DNA of 64,000 bases, taken from contig JACMLU010000022.1 of NCBI GenBank assembly GCA_014379405.1, positions 124,001 through 188,000 on the forward strand, given 5' to 3'. Of this stretch, positions 27,839 to 37,235 are shown piece after piece. The notes under the pieces were generated by a model. The model had not been told where the DNA came from and did no database searches. It was given only the letters and a program-made list of their open reading frames with translations. The DNA is from Flavobacterium sp. GTDB lineage: Bacteria; Bacteroidota; Bacteroidia; Flavobacteriales; Flavobacteriaceae. The stretch's first letter is position 1, and the number at the start of each line of letters is the position of its first letter. The position numbers and the translations under genes were made by a program.

Positions 27839-27870
27839 TGAGGCTAGGCTGTATTGGCTTAGCCTCATTA
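27839..27870 (+). terminator. Hairpin after the DUF4623 lipoprotein
   Basis: TGAGGCTA (27839-27846) pairs with TAGCCTCA (27860-27867), with further pairing possible inside the loop. The downstream tract is AT-rich but not a pure T run, so read-through into the GHL10 gene 14 nt later is likely. The same stem core is used at 11667-11696 after the DUF4623 paralogue. Confidence 0.55.
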
Positions 27871-27880
27871 TATAAAATAT

Positions 27881-29026
27881 ATGAAAATGAAAAAGATTCT
27901 ATTGTTACTAACGGTACTTGTTGTTTCTTGTACAACATATGAAACACCACCAACAGTATATCCTAATACAAAACCAGAAGTTGTAAAAGGAATAAAAGGA
28001 GTTTGGGTTACAAACGTAGCTTCATCTGCTTTGAGTTCACTTTCCAGCATTAAAGAAACGGTTCAAACTTGTAAAAAATCAGCAATGACCGATATTTATG
28101 TTGTGGTTTGGAATAAAGGAAGAACTTTATATCCAAGTGAAATAATGAATAAAGAATTTGGCATTCCAATTATGGAAGGGTATGCTGGAAGAGATCCTTT
28201 ACTCGAAATGATTACCGAAGCACACAAAGAGAAAATCAAAGTTCACGCTTGGTTTGAGTATGGCTTTTCCTCTTCAAATAACAATATTGCAGGTCCAGAC
28301 GTGATTCTTGATAAATATCCACAATGGGCAGCTAGAGATGTGGACAAAGCGATATTAGTTTCGGGTGGAGGTTTCAGATGGATGAATGGTATCAATCCTG
28401 ACGTTCAAAACTTTATGAAATCTCTTGTGCTTGAGGTTGTGAAAAAGTACGATGTCGACGGTGTTCAAGGTGATGATAGATTGCCTGCAATGCCTGTAAA
28501 AGGAGGTTATGACGATTATACAGTTCAGTTGTATAAAACCGAAAATGGCGGAGTTGCTCCACCTGCAAACGAAAACACTACAGCTTGGATTGACTGGAGA
28601 ACCAATAAATTGACAAATTTCCTAGGAGATTTATACAAAGCGGTAAAAGCGGTGAAACCAAATGTAATTGTTTCTTCTTCTCCTTCTGTTTACCCCTTTG
28701 GTAAAACCAATTACTTGCAAGATTGGCCAACATGGTTGGATAAAAAATATTGCGATTATGTGATTCCACAATTGTACCGATATGACATCGCAGCGTATGA
28801 GGCAACACTTAAATCCCAAATCGCAGCCATTAAAAACAGTGCTGATAAATCCAAATTTTATGCTGGTGTCTTGATTCAATCGGGCACTTGGAATTCGTCA
28901 GACGACTATGTTAAAAAAATGGTTGAAGCAAACAGAGCCAATGGCGTAGGTGGAGATTGCTTCTTCTTTTTTGAAGGATTAAAGTTCAATTCTGAGTATT
29001 TTACAAAAATATATCCTTCAAAATAG
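27881..29026 (+). CDS. GHL10-like (DUF187) putative glycosidase lipoprotein, paralogue 2
   Basis: A 381-residue lipoprotein (lipobox Cys17) closely similar to the protein at 14662-15792. It shares GVWVTNVAS, HAWFEYGFSS, VDGVQGDDRLPAMP, LQDWPTWL and DYVIPQLYR. A second in-frame ATG lies two codons after the chosen one. Two copies in one locus suggest action on related linkages or at two places on the glycan. The enzymatic activity is unproven. Confidence 0.8.
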   Translation: MKMKKILLLLTVLVVSCTTYETPPTVYPNTKPEVVKGIKGVWVTNVASSALSSLSSIKETVQTCKKSAMTDIYVVVWNKGRTLYPSEIMNKEFGIPIMEGYAGRDPLLEMITEAHKEKIKVHAWFEYGFSSSNNNIAGPDVILDKYPQWAARDVDKAILVSGGGFRWMNGINPDVQNFMKSLVLEVVKKYDVDGVQGDDRLPAMPVKGGYDDYTVQLYKTENGGVAPPANENTTAWIDWRTNKLTNFLGDLYKAVKAVKPNVIVSSSPSVYPFGKTNYLQDWPTWLDKKYCDYVIPQLYRYDIAAYEATLKSQIAAIKNSADKSKFYAGVLIQSGTWNSSDDYVKKMVEANRANGVGGDCFFFFEGLKFNSEYFTKIYPSK

Positions 29027-29039
29027 TTAATTTAATTAC

Positions 29040-29103
29040 TTTGGTGTAACTATTGGAAAAGTGATGTTTTATTTACAATAACTTTCGCAATAGTTACACC
29101 AAA
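29040..29103. repeat. 16-bp perfect inverted repeat after GHL10 paralogue 2
   Basis: TTTGGTGTAACTATTG (29040-29055) is repeated as an exact reverse complement at 29088-29103, separated by 32 nt. It begins 14 nt after the gene stop. The loop is too long and the + strand flank is A-rich rather than T-rich, so it is not a typical terminator. It may be a short mobile repeat or an mRNA-stabilising structure. Confidence 0.6.
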
Positions 29104-29158
29104 TCAAAAAAAAACAGTAGTAAGCAGAAAGGGTGAATTTGAAAGTGTTTACAGGATG

Positions 29159-29232
29159 TGTCATTTCGACCTTTTGGGAGAAATCACATAACCAGAGTCG
29201 CTGGATGAGATTTCTCCTTCGTCGAAATGACA
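29159..29232. repeat. Short palindromic element, 'TGTCATTTCGAC' type
   Basis: A 74-bp element bounded by TGTCATTTCGAC (29159-29170) and its exact reverse complement GTCGAAATGACA (29221-29232). Further imperfect pairing continues inward through GGGAGAAATC and GAGATTTCTCC. The internal stretch AATCACATAAC also occurs in the element at 43706-43773. It looks like a non-coding MITE- or REP-like intergenic repeat. Confidence 0.7.
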
Positions 29233-29316
29233 AATAAATAGAATATCATTAACGAATTCCAAGTAGAGATTTAAACAATCAGAAGTTAAAACAATCGAAT
29301 TAGTTGGTTTTAAAGG

Positions 29317-30528
29317 ATGAATAAAACGTTGGTAATAGTAGTTTTTTTGGTTTGCATTCGGATTGGGTTTTCCCAATCCAATGCATTTCCTTTTGCTTCA
29401 AATCAAGCAAGGAAAAGTCTTTTGACAAAGCTCAACGATTCGATTATAAATCCTTCCGCCAAAGATTTTTTAGCCAATAAAAAAATAAATTGGCAAAGTT
29501 ATGCTTGGGCGACGACATATATTATTGATGATTCTAAACAAAATCAGGCTGTTTTAGAAAAAGCCTTGAGGAATTACAATCAACTGACGAAACCAGATTT
29601 ACAAAAAGTTTTTGAATCTGTTTTTGCATGTTTTCCAAATCAGTTTGTTCCTGAAATAAAAGTTATTGCCGAAAACGAATCGGAGAACGAAAAGATTTTT
29701 GCCACGGCAATAAATTATTTAGCGCAGAATAAAATTGAAGTCAAACATCTAGTAGAATCAAAATTCACAAATAATAATCATCCAATAATTCAAGCTTTAA
29801 GAAATCAATTTCAATCGAACTACAATCCTATTTCCTATTCCCAATTAGAGAGTATAATTAATTACAATAAGGATAAAAAAATCAAATTTTTGTATTCTGT
29901 TCAACACAAGAATCGAAATAAAGCTGGAAAGGTTTTCGTGCAAACTGAAAACGGTACACTCGCCGAAGAAAATGGCAAAGTTGTATTGATAGATCAACTG
30001 GCTCGTAGTGCTACAAATTTGCCTATGTATATTACAAACGGAAATACACCTGTAGGACTTTTTAAAATAGATTCTTTGCATAATTCTGAAAACCTATTTA
30101 TTGGACCAACATTGGCTTTTGTTGCTTTTTTACCCTTTGAATGCGATGCTTTTTCTTTTTTTAATACTGCAACAACTGATTTCACATTAGAAAATTATCT
30201 CAATTTTTTTCCAAAAGAGCTTCGGGCAAATACGCTATTGCAGCAAACTTTTTGGGCAGGAAAAGCAGGAAGATCCGAAATTCATTTTCATGGAACAACA
30301 ATTGATCAAAATTTATATGTAGGAAAAGAATTTTATCCGCAAACTCCTTCTATGGGCTGTTTGTGTATAAATGAAACTTGGGACAATAATGGAAATTTAA
30401 TAAAAAGCGGTCAACAAAAATTAGTCAATACTTGGTTAAAAACGCCTAATGAAAAGGGATACGCTTATGTTCTGGAACTCCAAGAATCCGATTGGAAAGT
30501 ATTGGAAAAAAATATCAATAAATTATAA
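29317..30528 (+). CDS. Exported protein with YkuD-like (L,D-transpeptidase-type) C-terminal motif
   Basis: A 403-residue protein with a signal peptide (about 1-19, ending GFSQ). The N-terminal half is helical and unrecognised. The C-terminal half contains NTPVGLFKID, IHFHGTTID and, 17 residues after the His-Gly pair, PSMGCLCINETW with Cys348. This order resembles the HG...S-GC-hN catalytic layout of YkuD-type L,D-transpeptidases, but the match is partial. It sits 12 nt ahead of GH92, so it is part of the glycan operon. A role in peptidoglycan or in a glycan-linked peptide is possible; otherwise it is a hypothetical protein. Confidence 0.6.
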   Translation: MNKTLVIVVFLVCIRIGFSQSNAFPFASNQARKSLLTKLNDSIINPSAKDFLANKKINWQSYAWATTYIIDDSKQNQAVLEKALRNYNQLTKPDLQKVFESVFACFPNQFVPEIKVIAENESENEKIFATAINYLAQNKIEVKHLVESKFTNNNHPIIQALRNQFQSNYNPISYSQLESIINYNKDKKIKFLYSVQHKNRNKAGKVFVQTENGTLAEENGKVVLIDQLARSATNLPMYITNGNTPVGLFKIDSLHNSENLFIGPTLAFVAFLPFECDAFSFFNTATTDFTLENYLNFFPKELRANTLLQQTFWAGKAGRSEIHFHGTTIDQNLYVGKEFYPQTPSMGCLCINETWDNNGNLIKSGQQKLVNTWLKTPNEKGYAYVLELQESDWKVLEKNINKL

Positions 30529-30539
30529 TATCTAATAAA

Positions 30540-32780
30540 ATGAAGAAAATCATTCCGTTATTACTTCTTACTTTTCTATTTACTTCTTTAAAAAAGGATT
30601 CAGATCAAAGTTCAGGTAAACTCACACAATTAGTAAATCCATTTATTGGAACAGGAGGGCATGGGCACACTTTTCCTGGAGCAGTTGTTCCTTTTGGTAT
30701 GGTTCAATTAAGTCCTGACACCCGAACCCAAGGTTGGGATGCTTGTGGAGGGTATTATACAGATGATACTAGTATTTTGGGTTTTTCGCATCGCCATATA
30801 AGTGGAGCAGGAATGACCGATTTCGCCGATGTGCTATTTACGCCATTTACAGGGAAATTAAAAATTCAAAACGACACGCTTCAAACATATTATCCTTTAA
30901 AGTTTTCACATAAAAATGAAACAGCAAAACCAGGCTACTACAAAGTGGCCTTCGATAATGGCATAAAAGCTGAGCTTACAGCATCTATTCGTGCGGGATT
31001 TCATAAGTACCAATTCCCTGCTGGCGAGTCTGGAATAATTGTCGATTTACATCATAATTTACACAATCAAAAAGTGCTTGAATCTAGCATTGAAATTGTT
31101 AGTAATACCGAAATTCGAGGAATGCGCCTTACAGAAGGTTGGTCAAAAAGAGATTACGTATATTTTTATGCCAAATTTGACAAGCCTTTCTCAGTAAAAT
31201 TATACAAACAAAACAAAGAAATTAGCGGAAACAAGTTGAATGATGAAAATGTAAAAGCAGTATTGACTTTTGCAAATCCAAAAGAAGTAAAAGCAAAAGT
31301 TGGAATTTCTCCAGTAGATGAAAAAGGAGCTTTAAATAACTTAAATTCTGAAATTAAGGATTGGGATTTTGAAAAAGTTAGAACTTTAGCCGATAATTCT
31401 TGGGAACAACAACTTCAAAAAATAAAAGTCGAAGGCGGAACACAAGACCAACAAACCATATTTTATTCTGGTATGTATCATGCTTTTATTCATCCATCTA
31501 CCTATTCGGATGCGGATAAAAGGTATCGAGGTCAGGATTTGAAAATCCACACTTTGGCAAAAGGAACTTATTATACTGTTTTCTCACTTTGGGACACTTT
31601 TCGTGCTCAAATGCCTTTGGTCGATTTAATTCAACCCTCAAAAACGAATGAATTTATTAATTCGCTGTTGCTAAAATACCAACAAGGAGGATTATTACCA
31701 ATGTGGGATCTTGCCGCAAATTATACAGGAACAATGATTGGCGCTCACGCCACCTCAGTTATTGCAGATGCGTATACCAAAAACATTAGAGGCTACGATA
31801 CGGAATTAGCATACAAAGCGATGAAACGTTCTATTCCCTATGACACCACTGGTGTCAAAGTAAATCATCCTGCAATCTGGGAATGGTTAATGACCAAAGG
31901 CAAACAATATAACCAAGAAATGGGTTTCATCCCTGCTGATAAAGACGTGATTTTTGCCACGTCCAGAGGTTTGGAATACGCTTATTGTGATTGGGCATTG
32001 GCACAAGTTGCCAAAGACATGGGCAAAACCGAAGATTATAAATGGCTGTCCGAAAGAGGATCTCGTTACAAGAAGTATTTCGATAAAGAAACCGGTTTTA
32101 TGCGCGCTTTAGATAGCAACGGAAAATTTATAGGGCCATTTAATCCGTCGTATTCCAATCATATGAATAGTCCTTATTGCGAAGGAAATGCTTGGCAATG
32201 GACATGGTTTGTGCCGCAAGATGTTACTGGTTTAATGAATTTAATGGGTGGAAAAATTCCTTTTGAAAAAAACTTGGATGCTCTTTTTAATACAAAAGCC
32301 GAAGTCGAAGGAGATGAAGCTTCGGCTGATATTTCTGGATTAATTGGTCAATATGCACACGGAAATGAACCAAGTCACCACATCATTTATTTTTACAATT
32401 ATATCGATAAAGGATACAAAACACAAGAATTGGCCGATAAAATTATGAGAGAGCAATATCGAAATGCTCCAGATGGTTTAAGCGGAAATGAAGATTGTGG
32501 TCAAATGTCGTCTTGGTATATTCTTAATGCATTAGGTTTTTATCAAGTTACTCCCGGCGATCCAACGTACACGATTTCAAGACCTTTGTTTGACAAGGCT
32601 ACTATTGCGCTTGAAAACGGCAAAAAATTAGTTGTAAAAGCTTTGAATAATAATTCGAAAAACAAATATGTAGCCTCAGTAAGTTTAAATGGGAAGCTTT
32701 TAAAAAAGCCTTTTTTTAAACATAGTGATATTGTAAATGGAGGGGAATTGGTTTTTAAAATGACTGATAAAAAACAATAA
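30540..32780 (+). CDS. GH92 alpha-mannosidase
   Basis: A 746-residue exo-alpha-mannosidase of family GH92, calcium-dependent enzymes that trim alpha-mannose from N-glycans and yeast mannan. Family blocks are NPFIGTGGHGHTFPGA near the N-terminus, RTQGWDACGGYY, GFSHRHISGAGM, EGNAWQWTWFVPQDV, GNEPSHHIIYFYNY (Glu610) and GNEDCGQMSSWY. The leader resembles a lipoprotein signal, but the expected lipobox Cys is replaced (TSLKKDSD), so it may be periplasmic rather than lipid-anchored. GH20 follows 10 nt later. Linkage preference cannot be read from sequence. Confidence 0.92.
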   Translation: MKKIIPLLLLTFLFTSLKKDSDQSSGKLTQLVNPFIGTGGHGHTFPGAVVPFGMVQLSPDTRTQGWDACGGYYTDDTSILGFSHRHISGAGMTDFADVLFTPFTGKLKIQNDTLQTYYPLKFSHKNETAKPGYYKVAFDNGIKAELTASIRAGFHKYQFPAGESGIIVDLHHNLHNQKVLESSIEIVSNTEIRGMRLTEGWSKRDYVYFYAKFDKPFSVKLYKQNKEISGNKLNDENVKAVLTFANPKEVKAKVGISPVDEKGALNNLNSEIKDWDFEKVRTLADNSWEQQLQKIKVEGGTQDQQTIFYSGMYHAFIHPSTYSDADKRYRGQDLKIHTLAKGTYYTVFSLWDTFRAQMPLVDLIQPSKTNEFINSLLLKYQQGGLLPMWDLAANYTGTMIGAHATSVIADAYTKNIRGYDTELAYKAMKRSIPYDTTGVKVNHPAIWEWLMTKGKQYNQEMGFIPADKDVIFATSRGLEYAYCDWALAQVAKDMGKTEDYKWLSERGSRYKKYFDKETGFMRALDSNGKFIGPFNPSYSNHMNSPYCEGNAWQWTWFVPQDVTGLMNLMGGKIPFEKNLDALFNTKAEVEGDEASADISGLIGQYAHGNEPSHHIIYFYNYIDKGYKTQELADKIMREQYRNAPDGLSGNEDCGQMSSWYILNALGFYQVTPGDPTYTISRPLFDKATIALENGKKLVVKALNNNSKNKYVASVSLNGKLLKKPFFKHSDIVNGGELVFKMTDKKQ

Positions 32781-32790
32781 ATAGCTTCTT

Positions 32791-35112
32791 ATGAAAAAAT
32801 ATATGGTTTGCTTTATCCTGATTTTTTTGTTTTGCTCCGTTTCGGCTCAAAACTCAAAACCTACTATTTATAGTATAATTCCTCTTCCCCAACACATCAA
32901 TGAGGTAGCAGGAAAACCTTTTGTTTTTTCCTCGACGACTAAGATATCTTTTCCTAAAAATGATAAAAATCTGGAACAAATTGCTGTTTTTCTTTCTGAA
33001 TATATTCAAATTGCAACTGGGATAAAAGTTCAAATCACAGATTCACCAAGCAGCAAAAATACCATTGAGTTACAAAGTAATTTCAAAAATAAAAATGGGG
33101 AAGCCTACAAATTTACTGTAGATAATAATAAGATTAGTATTAATGGAGCATCAAGCGGAGGAACTTTTTACGGGGTTCAATTGCTTAGAAAAGTGCTAAT
33201 GATTAGTAATGAAAAATTTCAAATCAAATTGCCGCAAGTTGAGATAGTTGATTATCCCCGATTTGGGTATCGCGGAATGATGTTAGACGTTGCACGCCAT
33301 TTTGCCCCAATTGATTTTGTCAAAAAATTCATCGATATACTGGCTTTGCATAACATCAATACTTTTCATTGGCATTTAACCGATGATCAAGGTTGGCGAA
33401 TTGAGATTAAAAAATACCCAAAACTTACTGAAATTGGTTCTAAAAGATCGGAAACGATTATTGGAAAAAGTAAAAATGAATATGATGGAAAGCCCCACGG
33501 AGGTTTTTATACTCAAAATGAAATTAAAGAAATAGTAGAATATGCCCAGAAACGGTATATAAATGTAATTCCAGAAATTGATTTACCAGGACATATGATG
33601 GCTGCTTTGGCTTCTTATCCCGAATTAGGATGCGCTGGAAAAGACTATGAAGTAAGAAAAAAATGGGGTGTGTCTGATGATGTGCTTTGTGTTGGTAACG
33701 AAAATACCTTTAAATTTTTGGAAAGTGTTTTTGAGGAATTAGTGCCATTATTTCCTTCTAAATATTTTCATATTGGAGGAGATGAATGTCCTAAAAAAAG
33801 TTGGAAAAACTGTCCTAAATGTCAATCTAAAATTTTGGAACTTGGTTTAAAGAGAGATGGGAAACATACCGCCGAGGAAAAATTGCAAAGTTATTGCATT
33901 GGCAGAGTTGAGAAGTTCTTGAATTCAAAGGGTAAAAAAATTATTGGTTGGGATGAAATCCTTGAAGGAGGAATTGCTCCCAATGCAACAATTATGTCTT
34001 GGCGCAGTTTTCAGGGTGGTATTGAAGCTGCAAAGCAAGGACACGATGCTATTATGACGCCAAGCTCCCACGTCTATTTTGACCATTATCAAGGGAAGGA
34101 CACCAACTTAGAACCCTTGGCCATTGGTGGTTACACCAGTTTAGAAAGGGTTTATTCTTTTGAACCCATTCCTGAAGTATTAAATAGTGAAGAGCGAAAA
34201 CACATTATTGGTGCGCAAGCGAATGTTTGGCGAGAATATATGCCAACTACAGATTATGTAGAATATATGATCTTGCCCCGTTTAGCAGCTTTGAGCGAAG
34301 TGCTATGGACAGAACCTGAAAAGAAAAATTACCCCATTTTTTTAAATCGGTTGGCTAATTTTTTACCTGTTTACGATGAATTGAAGTTTAATTATGCCAA
34401 AAATATTCTAGAAGTTTCTTCGCATTATACAATTGATACAGAAAATTCCAGATTGATTTTAGATTTGAAAACGTCTAGTAAGAATCCTATTTATTATACT
34501 TTAGATGGTTCAGTTCCTACTATCAATAGTGAAAAGTATAAAGAGAATATCAGCATTAAGAAATCAGTAACTGTTAAAGCTGCCGTGATAAGCGAAAAAC
34601 AGAAAAATAAAGTTTTTGAACAATCTTTCGAATTTAATAAGGCAACACTTAAGCCAGTGGTTTTGAAAAACCAACCTGTAGAACGTTACCGTTTTAATGG
34701 AGCGAATACATTGGTTGATGGCAGGATAGGAACAATGGTTTTCAGCACAGGCGATTGGATTGGTTTGTTTAATGAAAACTTTGAAGCTGTAGTCGATTTA
34801 AAATCAATTCAAGAGGTGACGAAAGTTTCGGTAAATACTTTTATATCGCCTAATGATTGGATTTTTGGCCCAAAACAATTCATTATTTTTTTGTCTGATG
34901 ATGGACTTAATTTTACTCAAGTTTATAATAAGGATATTGAAATGGCAATGCAAGGGGACAACGCCAAGATTTTAAATTTAAAAGCAAATTTTGTTAGTCA
35001 AAATGCTAGGTATATTAAAATAGTCGCTCCAATTAATGAAAAAATACCACAATGGCATTACGCTGCAGGAAAGCCGACTTTTTTATTCGTTGATGAAATA
35101 GTAGTGAATTAA
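32791..35112 (+). CDS. GH20 beta-N-acetylhexosaminidase
   Basis: A 773-residue exported enzyme that removes terminal beta-GlcNAc or beta-GalNAc. The order is signal peptide (about 1-19), GH20b-like domain, and a catalytic TIM barrel with the Asp331-Glu332 pair in HIGGDECPKKSW. Other barrel motifs are FHWHLTDDQGWRIEIK and PEIDLPGHMMAALASYPELGC. A C-terminal chitobiase-like/F5/8-like sandwich follows (about 545-773). The adjacent GH92 makes a combined attack on mannose- and GlcNAc-bearing glycans likely. Confidence 0.95.
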   Translation: MKKYMVCFILIFLFCSVSAQNSKPTIYSIIPLPQHINEVAGKPFVFSSTTKISFPKNDKNLEQIAVFLSEYIQIATGIKVQITDSPSSKNTIELQSNFKNKNGEAYKFTVDNNKISINGASSGGTFYGVQLLRKVLMISNEKFQIKLPQVEIVDYPRFGYRGMMLDVARHFAPIDFVKKFIDILALHNINTFHWHLTDDQGWRIEIKKYPKLTEIGSKRSETIIGKSKNEYDGKPHGGFYTQNEIKEIVEYAQKRYINVIPEIDLPGHMMAALASYPELGCAGKDYEVRKKWGVSDDVLCVGNENTFKFLESVFEELVPLFPSKYFHIGGDECPKKSWKNCPKCQSKILELGLKRDGKHTAEEKLQSYCIGRVEKFLNSKGKKIIGWDEILEGGIAPNATIMSWRSFQGGIEAAKQGHDAIMTPSSHVYFDHYQGKDTNLEPLAIGGYTSLERVYSFEPIPEVLNSEERKHIIGAQANVWREYMPTTDYVEYMILPRLAALSEVLWTEPEKKNYPIFLNRLANFLPVYDELKFNYAKNILEVSSHYTIDTENSRLILDLKTSSKNPIYYTLDGSVPTINSEKYKENISIKKSVTVKAAVISEKQKNKVFEQSFEFNKATLKPVVLKNQPVERYRFNGANTLVDGRIGTMVFSTGDWIGLFNENFEAVVDLKSIQEVTKVSVNTFISPNDWIFGPKQFIIFLSDDGLNFTQVYNKDIEMAMQGDNAKILNLKANFVSQNARYIKIVAPINEKIPQWHYAAGKPTFLFVDEIVVN

Positions 35113-35126
35113 TTGTAGATAATTAA

Positions 35127-36011
35127 ATGGAAAATCTTTGGAAATATAATTGGATAACTGCTCTTTTTTTCTTGATTTTTTTTAGCGGTTGCTCAGAGAG
35201 TTCCTCACAAGTGCAACCATTAACTAAAATTAGTTTGGAAGAACAAATTAAAACTAAATTTAATGGAGAGGTCATACCTCCAAGTTCTTCAAATTGTTTT
35301 GCTGGAGCTTATTATAGAAAAGCAGTTACGAGTAAAGATTATTGGTTGGGAATTGGAGGAACAGTTGTCTTGCCAACTTTGATTTATGATCTTACTCGAG
35401 AAAACCCCAATAAACCTGGGACTTATTTAGACAATGCTTCGATTTATTTAGGTGGAAATTCTGACGGTCAGGAAACCGATATTGGGATGACATGGGAAGT
35501 GATTCGTGAAGCCGATGGAAGTGTGAGCAAAGAGCGAAAAGCGTTTCGTCCTTTTATGCGTCGTACAGGATATAAATCTGGTCAAGCCGCTCTTTATAAA
35601 AATGCGCCTGCTACGAACAATTATTATTGGTATCCTGGGGAAACTATTTCGATGAGTATTGAGTTGGTTGAAGAAAAGAAATTGAAATTTATCGTGGAAG
35701 GAGCTGGCAAAAAATACGAAGAAATCTTTGAGGTTGATGGCTATAAAAAGGGATTTACGGCTAATTATAAGCGTGTTAATGCCATTGACCAAGTCTCAAA
35801 TGAAGGCAAACCTGTTCAACCTACCACCGCAAAAGTTACGGGTGCAAAATGGTTGGAAGTTTATTTGTTCCGTTCTATAAATTCGCAAGTAGTGAAAGCT
35901 CCTATGCATTCAAAAAGATTTACTGATATGCAATGTCCCGCAAAGAGTTATTTTGTTTTGAACTTTAGTGGTGAAAGTGCCGAAACAATTGACATTTTTG
36001 GAACAAAATAA
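35127..36011 (+). CDS. Hypothetical lipoprotein of the amino-sugar locus
   Basis: A 294-residue lipoprotein (lipobox Cys22 in FFSGCSESS). The body is beta-rich with many aromatic residues (SGQAALYKNAPATNNYYWYPG, GAKWLEVYLFRS), like a jelly-roll or carbohydrate-binding sandwich. I recognise no family. It is 14 nt after GH20 and 66 nt before the DUF4434 gene, so it belongs to the operon. A surface binding function would fit its position and composition, but this is a guess. Confidence 0.65.
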   Translation: MENLWKYNWITALFFLIFFSGCSESSSQVQPLTKISLEEQIKTKFNGEVIPPSSSNCFAGAYYRKAVTSKDYWLGIGGTVVLPTLIYDLTRENPNKPGTYLDNASIYLGGNSDGQETDIGMTWEVIREADGSVSKERKAFRPFMRRTGYKSGQAALYKNAPATNNYYWYPGETISMSIELVEEKKLKFIVEGAGKKYEEIFEVDGYKKGFTANYKRVNAIDQVSNEGKPVQPTTAKVTGAKWLEVYLFRSINSQVVKAPMHSKRFTDMQCPAKSYFVLNFSGESAETIDIFGTK

Positions 36012-36077
36012 GATTCTTTCATTAAAAGTAATTAAGTTTAGAATAAGTTATAATCAAAAAATATAAAAATACCGAAT

Positions 36078-37175
36078 ATGAAAACAAGAAGAGATTTTTT
36101 GAACAAATTAGGAGTCGGTGCCGCATCTGCACTTAGCATTCCACTTTTGAGTTCATTTGAAAGTGGCTCCGATAGTAAAATTATTGACACCACAAATTCT
36201 ATTGTAGATACTAAACCCAAATTTATTGTTCCTGCTGGGAATGCATTGAAAATAACGGGTACTTTTCTCGATGAAATTTCACATGATATACCTCATCAAA
36301 ACTGGGGAGAAAAGGAATGGGATAAAGATTTTGCCCATATGAAAGCCATTGGAATTGACACTGTAATTATGATTCGTTCGGGTTATAGAAAGTTTATTAC
36401 TTACAATTCTGATTATTTAATCAAACAAGGGTGTTACAAACCATCAGTCGATTTATTGGAAATGTATTTGCGTTTGGCTGACAAGCACAAATTGAAGTTT
36501 TACTTCGGTTTATACGACTCTGGGAAGTATTGGGATACAGGTGATATGACCTACGAAATTGAGTCCAATAAATTTGTTATTGAAGAGGTTTGGAAAAAAT
36601 ACGGACATTTCAAGAGTTTTGCTGGGTGGTATTTGAGTGGCGAAATCAGCCGAAAAACCAAAGGGGCTATCGATTCATTCCGTACTTTAGGGCAGCTTTG
36701 TAAAGATGTTTCGGGTGGCTTGCCTACTTTTATGTCACCTTGGATTGATGGCAAAAAAGCCGTGATGGCGGCTTCAGGTACGCTTTCTAAAACCGATGCA
36801 GTTTCTGTTCAGGAACACGAAAAAGAATGGGGTGAAATATTCGATGGAATTAAAGGAGCTGTTGATGCTTGTGCTTTCCAAGACGGACATATTGACTATG
36901 ACGAATTGGACGCTTTCTTTTCGGTAAATAAAAAATTAGGCGATAAATATGGTTTAGAATGTTGGACAAATGCGGAAACTTTTGATCGTGATATGCCCAT
37001 AAAATTTTTCCCTATAAAATTCGAAAAACTTCGCTTGAAATTGGAAGCCGCCAAAAGAGCTGGTTTTCAAAAAGGAATCACTTTTGAATTCTCTCATTTT
37101 ATGAGTCCACAATCTTCTTATTTACAAGCAGGACATTTGTATGATAGATACAAGGAATATTTTGACATCAAGTAG
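36078..37175 (+). CDS. DUF4434-like putative TIM-barrel glycosidase with Tat-like leader
   Basis: A 365-residue protein. The leader TRRDFLNKLGVGAASALSIPLLS has a twin-arginine-like motif, implying export in folded form. The mature part resembles DUF4434 proteins: KITGTFLDEI, then FAHMKAIGIDTVIMIRSGY, a central FAGWYLSGEIS with an acidic residue typical of glycosidase barrels, and LECWTNAETFDRD. The substrate is unknown. It sits between a lipoprotein and the sugar transporters. Confidence 0.7.
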   Translation: MKTRRDFLNKLGVGAASALSIPLLSSFESGSDSKIIDTTNSIVDTKPKFIVPAGNALKITGTFLDEISHDIPHQNWGEKEWDKDFAHMKAIGIDTVIMIRSGYRKFITYNSDYLIKQGCYKPSVDLLEMYLRLADKHKLKFYFGLYDSGKYWDTGDMTYEIESNKFVIEEVWKKYGHFKSFAGWYLSGEISRKTKGAIDSFRTLGQLCKDVSGGLPTFMSPWIDGKKAVMAASGTLSKTDAVSVQEHEKEWGEIFDGIKGAVDACAFQDGHIDYDELDAFFSVNKKLGDKYGLECWTNAETFDRDMPIKFFPIKFEKLRLKLEAAKRAGFQKGITFEFSHFMSPQSSYLQAGHLYDRYKEYFDIK

Positions 37176-37235
37176 TATTGAAATAAACAGTATTTATAAA
37201 ACAACTAAATAACTAATTAACCAACCATAGAAACA

